From positions 85,583 through 149,582 of the forward strand of contig NZ_QAAD01000011.1 in NCBI RefSeq assembly GCF_003046625.1: 64,000 nt of DNA, read 5' to 3'. The stretch comes from Mangrovibacterium marinum. GTDB taxonomy: Bacteria > Bacteroidota > Bacteroidia > Bacteroidales > Prolixibacteraceae. The translations under genes were made by a program, and so were the position numbers. Under the pieces are notes generated by a model that saw nothing but the letters and a program-made list of their open reading frames with translations, had not been told where the DNA came from and searched no databases. Positions 59,220 through 64,000 of the stretch are shown here, in pieces; position 1 is the stretch's first letter; every line of letters starts with the position of its first letter.

Positions 59220-59570
59220 CAACGATATGAACCTATTAGCGGTGTACTGAGAAACACCAATCGGCCAAACAAGTTCGAACAGGCATCCAGCCAATTATCG
59301 TAACGCAAACTATCATACACTACGCTACGTATCGCTGCATTATTCCCCAAACAGCCCTCCTTCCCGTGGTACTCCAGGAACAAACTCAGCTGCTAAATCC
59401 GGAAAGGCAATTGAGGCATAAGAGCAGGAGTTCATAAGTACCGGCGCAACGGGCAACAACCGAGACATGAGTCGCGAGTCATTCGTTGTCATTCATTGTC
59501 ATTCGATGGTCATTGAGTCATTGAGTCATTGGGTCATTTGACTGTCAATCCTTCAATCCTTCAATCCTTC
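59220..59570. repeat. Segment duplicated at 62745-63095, with low-complexity blocks to 59960
   Basis: AGCAGGCATCCAGCCAATTA-like sequence through AATTATCGTAACGCAAACTA, GCTGCATTATTC, and CTAAATCCGGAAAGGCAATT matches 62745-63095 with moderate identity. The following 59570-59960 is the low-complexity block (GTCATTCGTTGTCATT, TTCAATCCTTCAATCC). 59100-59978 contains no gene I can support. Confidence 0.8.
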
Positions 59571-59978
59571 AGTCCTTCAATAAGTGCATAAGTTCAGGAG
59601 TACATAAGTCCATAAGTACCGGCGCAACGGGCAACAACCGAGTTGCGAGTCATTCGTTGTCATTCGATGGTCATTGAGTCGTTGGGTCATTTGACTGTCA
59701 ATCCTTCAATCCTTCAGTCCTTCAGTCCTTCAATAAGTGCATAAGTTCAGAAGTACATAAGTCCATACGTACGGGAGCAACTAGCAACAATCGAGACATG
59801 AGCAGGGAGTCATTCACGGTCATTCGTTGTCAATCATTGTCATTCGTTGTCATTGGGTCATTGGGCTGTAGTCCTTCAATCCTTTAATCCAACGATCCGA
59901 AAATCCAGCAATCCAGCAATCCAGCAATCCAAACATCCAAACATCCGTCAATCCTTCAACTACGTCGTAGGGCGAAAG

Positions 59979-61022
59979 TTAACGCACTTGAAAAATCATG
60001 GGCGAGAGATCCCGAATCAGGCCATCGGGCCCAACAGCCTGAATATCCTCAATGTAAAAATCCTCCCCTCGTCTCAGTCTTTTCATTAAGTCGAATTGTT
60101 GTTTTGTAAATTTGTTACCATGCGTTTGGCTCTGCATTTTATATCCTTGCAACTGACAGGAAACGGTAAAGCCTGTCACCTGAAAGCGCGCATCGAAATC
60201 AAAATCCGCCAGGCTTGCCGACACTCCCTGCTGGGCTAGCAAGACCTGTTTTGCAATTGGCCCGCCACGCTTTCCGCCAAGTGTTGCAATCGGATTCGGC
60301 AATCGTTTCACCCGAAAATCCTGATTGCCCATCGCAACTTGTTTTCCATCAATTTGGGCCCACACCGATATAACAGCCCTTCCCGGCCTGCTGGGGCGGA
60401 AACGATAGCCATCTCCTATGCGAACAATTGAGCCATTGACGGCCGATACCCCAATGGACTGCGGGTCAATGCCCGGAATCGAGATTTCAATCGGGTTGTC
60501 AACACCGATATACAAAACATTCATTTTTACCGGATTAACACGGGGCTTACGTTCAAGTATCCGGTAGTTGCTTCGAAACGGCCAGCGAATGGTATCGCCC
60601 TGTAACGTGATTGCCTCCACAAGGCCTCCCCAATCGTGACGGCCCGTTTGCTGGCTCCCGGCCCGAAAAACAAGCTCGCCACTTAATGAATCGGGAAACA
60701 ACTTCTGATAACTCAAATCATTCCGTAATTGCCAGACATGGTCACCACTGCCCGGCAAGGAGTCGTAGGGCTGAGCATCTTCCGCGACATACACGCAGCA
60801 GGATGCCAGTGCTTGGTTTTGCGGCAACGCAATTGTTGCCCGGAAATCATCGCCCCGCAAAAGCACCGTTGCCGCAGCTTGCACCTGCGGGCGATAAGGC
60901 ATCAGAATGTCGTCCTTGCCCACAAGGCTCTGCGACGGGATAGCCTTATTGGGTTGTGACTGACAGGCAACCATCCACAGGCAGCCTGTTAAAAACAAGA
61001 AGTTCAAGGGGTTTTTCTTCAT
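59979..61022 (-). CDS. GldM-like C-terminal-domain lipoprotein
   Basis: 347 residues with a lipoprotein signal (LNFLFLTGCLWMVACQSQ). The C-terminal 180 residues follow GldM C-terminal domains: KMNVLYIGVDNPIEISIPGI, GYRFRPSRPGRAVISVW, FRVKRLPNPIATLGGKRGGP and a last beta domain ending IEDIQAVGPDGLIRDLSP. Unlike true GldM it has no N-terminal inner-membrane helix, so it is likely a periplasmic or outer-membrane-anchored relative. Confidence 0.78.
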   Translation of the reverse strand: MKKNPLNFLFLTGCLWMVACQSQPNKAIPSQSLVGKDDILMPYRPQVQAAATVLLRGDDFRATIALPQNQALASCCVYVAEDAQPYDSLPGSGDHVWQLRNDLSYQKLFPDSLSGELVFRAGSQQTGRHDWGGLVEAITLQGDTIRWPFRSNYRILERKPRVNPVKMNVLYIGVDNPIEISIPGIDPQSIGVSAVNGSIVRIGDGYRFRPSRPGRAVISVWAQIDGKQVAMGNQDFRVKRLPNPIATLGGKRGGPIAKQVLLAQQGVSASLADFDFDARFQVTGFTVSCQLQGYKMQSQTHGNKFTKQQFDLMKRLRRGEDFYIEDIQAVGPDGLIRDLSPMIFQVR

Positions 61023-61327
61023 CTGCTTTTTTTCGTTGTAGGTTTGGCTTTTTGAGGAGTCTCTCGATCCAGCCTGCCTTCATTTAGTAACTAAGCGCGT
61101 CTTCTGCTCCTACCCTTAACACTACCCGCCAAAGCTGGCTCGAACTGGCTCCGGGAAAACGCAAGAAAACCGCATATTTTTGATCTGCTTTCATTAAAAC
61201 AGGAAATCAGGCATTGCATATGTTCTTTAAAAGAAGATGTTCGGCTTGCAAATTGGAACGAACGGCGAACACATTTTCGTCTTTATGAGGAAGACATGGG
61301 AACCAGAATCACAGCGACTAGTCCTTT
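61023..61327. other. Intergenic region, no gene
   Basis: 305 nt, with scattered stops in all frames and no clear hairpin. CGGCTTGCAAATT (about 61242) resembles a sequence at about 55151, so part may belong to the dispersed repeats. Nothing else seen. Confidence 0.5.
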
Positions 61328-62377
61328 TCACTCTTTCCATTCTGGGGTCATAATTGTCAAAGCTTCTTTTACACCCAAACACTCATAAACAGGATATTTT
61401 TCTCGCAAATCTGTCAAATTAAAGTATGCTTTCAATTCATATTCGTCGTCTTTCTTAACATATACGCCATATCTCAATCCATCTGTCACTATTAATCTTT
61501 TGCAATTCTTCTTACCATTTGCATAACCCTGTGCCTGACTTTTTGCTGTCAAACAAGAATTATCTTTCTTTTTTGCCTCCACGACCACAGAAAGATTATC
61601 ATCATTACGAGGAAGTTGATCAAAAAGAGCAATGTCAACGTTATGCCATTCAATAGACATTTTTTGAGGAGTCCAGCCCAATGCTCGAAGAATGGGTACC
61701 ACCAAATATGCTACGGTTTCAAACTCAGAGGGAGCTTCCTTTCCAATATACCATCGCGCAATTCTTCGTAGTTCATCAAACTCTCGCGTCAATATCTCAA
61801 TCGAATTACTTGAAATTCCGTGTTCAAAGAGATATTCTGCTATTTGATTTTGATTAATTGTTGATCCAACTTCAGGAAGAATCTTTATTTCTCTACTATA
61901 AGCATCATCTGGTATTTCTAGTTGAGAAAGCCAATCTTTTACTACCTTAGATGTCATCAGCTGAGTTGTATCACCTTGTTTTAATGCATAAGTGTCAAAA
62001 TATTTGGGATTTTTTTGACCATTCCAAAGCCACTTAACGCGTCTTACATGTTGTAAATCCCAACCATCAATATCAGCGAAGCATTCTTGCCAATCATAAT
62101 CATCAACAATTACACCAACACCAACTATCGTTTTTGTTCCAAGCCTCAATACCACTAGGTCTCCAATTTGCATTTTTTTTGCGAACCTCTCAATATCTGT
62201 CATCTTTCGAGATTTCCAACCATCTGCTTTTAGTATCCCCTGGCATCTAGGATATGCACCAGCATATCCAGGTCCGTTTAAAATGACATCCCATTTTAAA
62301 CAGATCGAAGAATAATTTCGGTCTGTATCTCCACACGCTTGCTGCCAAATTCTTTTACCTTCAATATCTATTAGCAT
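61328..62377 (-). CDS. PUA/EVE-like domain fused to HSDR_N-like nuclease (restriction-like)
   Basis: 349 residues. N-terminal 120 residues have an EVE/PUA-like layout: CQGILKADGWKSRKMTDIER, GDLVVLRLGTKTIVGVGVIV (beta) and WDLQHVRRVKWLW. Residues about 195-330 resemble the HsdR N-terminal nuclease: RWYIGKEAPSEFETVAYLVV, NVDIALFDQLP with the Asp, and VVVEAKKKDN with the E-x-K of a PD-(D/E)xK core, followed by AQGYANGKKNCKRLIVTDGL. Likely a modified-base-sensing DNase. AT-richer than its surroundings, isolated among repeats, no methylase beside it. Confidence 0.72.
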   Translation of the reverse strand: MLIDIEGKRIWQQACGDTDRNYSSICLKWDVILNGPGYAGAYPRCQGILKADGWKSRKMTDIERFAKKMQIGDLVVLRLGTKTIVGVGVIVDDYDWQECFADIDGWDLQHVRRVKWLWNGQKNPKYFDTYALKQGDTTQLMTSKVVKDWLSQLEIPDDAYSREIKILPEVGSTINQNQIAEYLFEHGISSNSIEILTREFDELRRIARWYIGKEAPSEFETVAYLVVPILRALGWTPQKMSIEWHNVDIALFDQLPRNDDNLSVVVEAKKKDNSCLTAKSQAQGYANGKKNCKRLIVTDGLRYGVYVKKDDEYELKAYFNLTDLREKYPVYECLGVKEALTIMTPEWKE

Positions 62378-62424
62378 TCACCTTCGATTATATTTATCTT
62401 ATTGCAATTCTGTTGTCTCTTCCA

Positions 62425-62616
62425 TCATCTTATCTTCCACGCTGCAACTTCTAAGATTCCGCACAGCATTAAACTCACATCCCCAAAACCGTCCCACACG
62501 CAGCTGTCATTGATTAAAGCATGCGGTGTCATATCGATCGAGTAAAGCAATTGGAGATGCTGCCTTGTCCTGAAATGGGCTATTGGCACAGGCGGTGCCG
62601 GTATTGGGGTTTTCAT
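62425..62616 (-). CDS. Small hypothetical protein, doubtful
   Basis: 63 residues starting MKTPIPAPPVPIAHFRTRQH. No motif, signal peptide or homologous neighbour; it precedes the restriction-like gene by 47 nt in the same direction. Could be a remnant. It is kept because the frame has an ATG start and protein-like composition. Confidence 0.3.
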   Translation of the reverse strand: MKTPIPAPPVPIAHFRTRQHLQLLYSIDMTPHALINDSCVWDGFGDVSLMLCGILEVAAWKIR

Positions 62617-62744
62617 TAGGTTCTGTTTGTATTTGTTTGGCTCAACAAGGTACGAGCATTTTGGGAAAATAGCAACATAATTGATATAAGATTATCAACA
62701 ATCACTCAGAACATCGCAGGAACAAGATATCTTCGGAGTTCAAC

Positions 62745-63095
62745 GAGATGAACACATTAGTATCGAAAAGGGAAATACCAGTCGGCCAAGCAAGGTCGAA
62801 CAGGCATCCCTCCAATTATCGTAACGCAAACTATCATACACTAAGCTACATATCGCTGCATTATTCACAAAACCGCCCTCCTTCCCGAGGTTCCGAGGAC
62901 CAAACTCAGCGGCTAAATCCGGAAAGGCAATTGAGGCATAAGTGCAGTAGTTCATAAGTACGGGCGCAACGGGCAACAATCGAGACATGAGTCGCGAGTC
63001 ATTCGTTGTCATTCATTGTCATTCGATGGTCATTGAGTCATTGAGTCATTGGGTCATTTGACTGTCAATCCTTCAATCCTTCAGTCCTTCAATAA
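62745..63095. repeat. Second copy of the 59220-59570 segment
   Basis: Shares AATTATCGTAACGCAAACTA, TCGCTGCATTATTC and CTAAATCCGGAAAGGCAATT and runs into the low-complexity block CATTCATTGTCATTCGATGG. On the minus strand one frame remains open (62740-63012), while the other copy has several stops, suggesting that both derive from an old coding sequence. Confidence 0.8.
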
Positions 63096-63132
63096 GTCCA
63101 TGAGTGCATTCGTCCATAAGTACCGGAGCAAT

Positions 63133-63400
63133 CAGGTACAGATTGCTGCGTCCTCGAGACGACGCACAATTGGCTGTATATCCATAATGGCGTTAGCCAT
63201 CTAATTTGGGTAGCACAGAAGACGAATTTTAGATTCTACCGTCCAGTACGGGACGGAATTTTGTACTCCGATGTCGTTTAGCTCCCCCAATAGCATCCCT
63301 CCGGGATTTAAACGATCAAGCATTTATCGATCGACTTAAACGCTGTCAGGACCTGCGGACGCTGACAGGTTTGCAAGGCGCTGCAATTGAGTTGTGAGTC
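63133..63400. repeat. Dispersed GGGTAGCAC...CCCTCCGGGAT repeat, copy 3
   Basis: Close copy of 54713-54985 (same ATGGCGTTAGCCAT, GGGTAGCAC, GTACGGGACGGA and GCTGTCAG/CTGACAG parts). Followed by a low-complexity block (63395-63610). Confidence 0.85.
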
Positions 63401-63621
63401 AATTATTGTCATTCGTTGTCATTAGGTTGTCAATCCTTCAATCCATCAGTCCTTCAATAAGTGCATAAGTGCAAGAGTACATAAGTCCATAAGTACGAGT
63501 GCAACTGGCAGCAATCGAGTCGGGAGTCATTCATTGTCATTGGGATGTCTGTCCTTCTGTCCTTCTATCCTTCTATCCTTCTATCCAGCAATCCAAACAT
63601 CCAAACATCCGATAATAAAAA

Positions 63622-63666
63622 AAACGGCCTCCGCGCCTGAAAATCACGCGCCGGAGGCCGGTTTTA
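63622..63666. terminator. Strong GC-rich hairpin terminator
   Basis: ACGGCCTCCGCGC pairs with GCGCCGGAGGCCG around a short loop, with A-rich sequence before and TTTT after. It lies 185 nt downstream of the partial gene at the window edge (minus strand); the plus strand also has a T-run, so it could end transcripts from either side. Confidence 0.75.
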
Positions 63667-63850
63667 ATATGAAATGAATCAAAGGGCAAGTTCCTTGCGA
63701 ACTTTTGTTGCAGGCAAGGGAATTGACCGAATATTATACCATCTTACAGCCTGATTTACATACTGAAATACGACGGTATAATGCCGACAGACAATTGAAG
63801 AGGCTTTAAAAGTGAACGAATTGAAGCCTCAATTCAATTGCTAATCGGTA

Positions 63851-64000
63851 TTAATCTTCCAGTTTATCGGCCACTTTGGGCTTCAGACTGAACAGCTGCA
63901 AGGCAACGGCCAGTGCTACGGGAATCGCCAGAAAGGCCATATCGTGCCCCAGGTTACCATCGTCGGTTGATTTACCCAGCCAACTGGTGATGAAGGCGCC
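63851..64000 (-). CDS. C-terminal fragment of a membrane protein (runs off the window)
   Basis: The last 49 codons are visible: GAFITSWLGKSTDDGNLGHD, a hydrophobic helix (MAFLAIPVALAVALQLF) and the ending SLKPKVADKLED. This looks like the last helix of a transporter such as an MFS member, but the fragment is too short to identify. Confidence 0.6.
   Translation of the reverse strand, partial: GAFITSWLGKSTDDGNLGHDMAFLAIPVALAVALQLFSLKPKVADKLED

Noticed and set aside
62740..63012. 90-codon frame on the minus strand as a real gene
   Set aside because: The paralogous segment at 59220-59570 has stops in the same frame and the frame begins in low-complexity repeat, so it is treated as a remnant.

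Overview
The window comes from a Bacteroidota chromosome, most likely of the Marinilabiliales/Prolixibacteraceae type. This is inferred from a DUF5916 outer-membrane protein, GldL/GldM-like proteins, a FISUMP-domain protein, promoters of the TTG-N19-TAnnTTTG type, and the general lack of Shine-Dalgarno sequences. No marker gene fixes the genus.

Host left flank (1-5070): a MATE transporter cut by the window edge, a DUF5916 barrel protein, and accC (biotin carboxylase), the first gene of an acyl-CoA (probably propionyl-CoA) carboxylase operon. The second gene, accB (biotin carboxyl carrier), is split after its tenth codon. The remainder of accB and the carboxyltransferase gene lie 33 kb away at 38075-40161.

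The interruption (5071-38069) is a complete-looking, Mu-like transposable prophage of about 33.0 kb. It is bounded by imperfect inverted ends and a 5-bp ACCGC target duplication. Read from its early end at the right: an S24-type repressor (+ strand), a divergent HTH regulator, a D-D-35-E MuA-like transposase, a MuB-like ATPase, and about a dozen small early genes including DUF3164, DUF4494 and a possible GemA-like protein. A secreted 'moron' protein follows. Then comes a + strand packaging/portal block (terminases, portal fused to a Mu F-like domain, gpG-like), and a - strand block with prohead protease, capsid, lysis genes, tail tube, tail chaperones with a programmed -1 frameshift, tape measure, a diversity-generating retroelement (target protein, template repeat, reverse transcriptase), tail fibre with 189-bp tandem repeats, and an adenine methyltransferase at the extreme end. 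Overall it resembles the Bacteroides 'Hankyphage' type, a Mu-like phage carrying a DGR.

Host right flank (38070-64000): rest of the carboxylase operon, a serine-hydrolase-fold lipoprotein with degenerate active-site motifs, glyA, a YbaK-like deacylase, two tandem ClC channels with CBS domains, a class A PBP, a TIGR01777 epimerase, a BFD-type ferredoxin, an HD-domain protein, tRNA-Arg(CCG), an SPFH/NfeD pair, a FISUMP protein, GldL-like and GldM-like proteins, and an isolated nuclease that joins a PUA/EVE-like N-terminus to an HSDR_N-like nuclease. Intergenic DNA here is unusually rich in dispersed and low-complexity repeats.

Points most worth follow-up: the accB insertion with the repressor reading toward the severed half-operon; the DGR; the A-AAA-AAG frameshift; QLTLF-type sliding-clamp motifs on several small early phage proteins; a duplicated 45-nt T-arm-like RNA element; the long hairpin over the methyltransferase start; and the PUA/EVE-HSDR_N protein.
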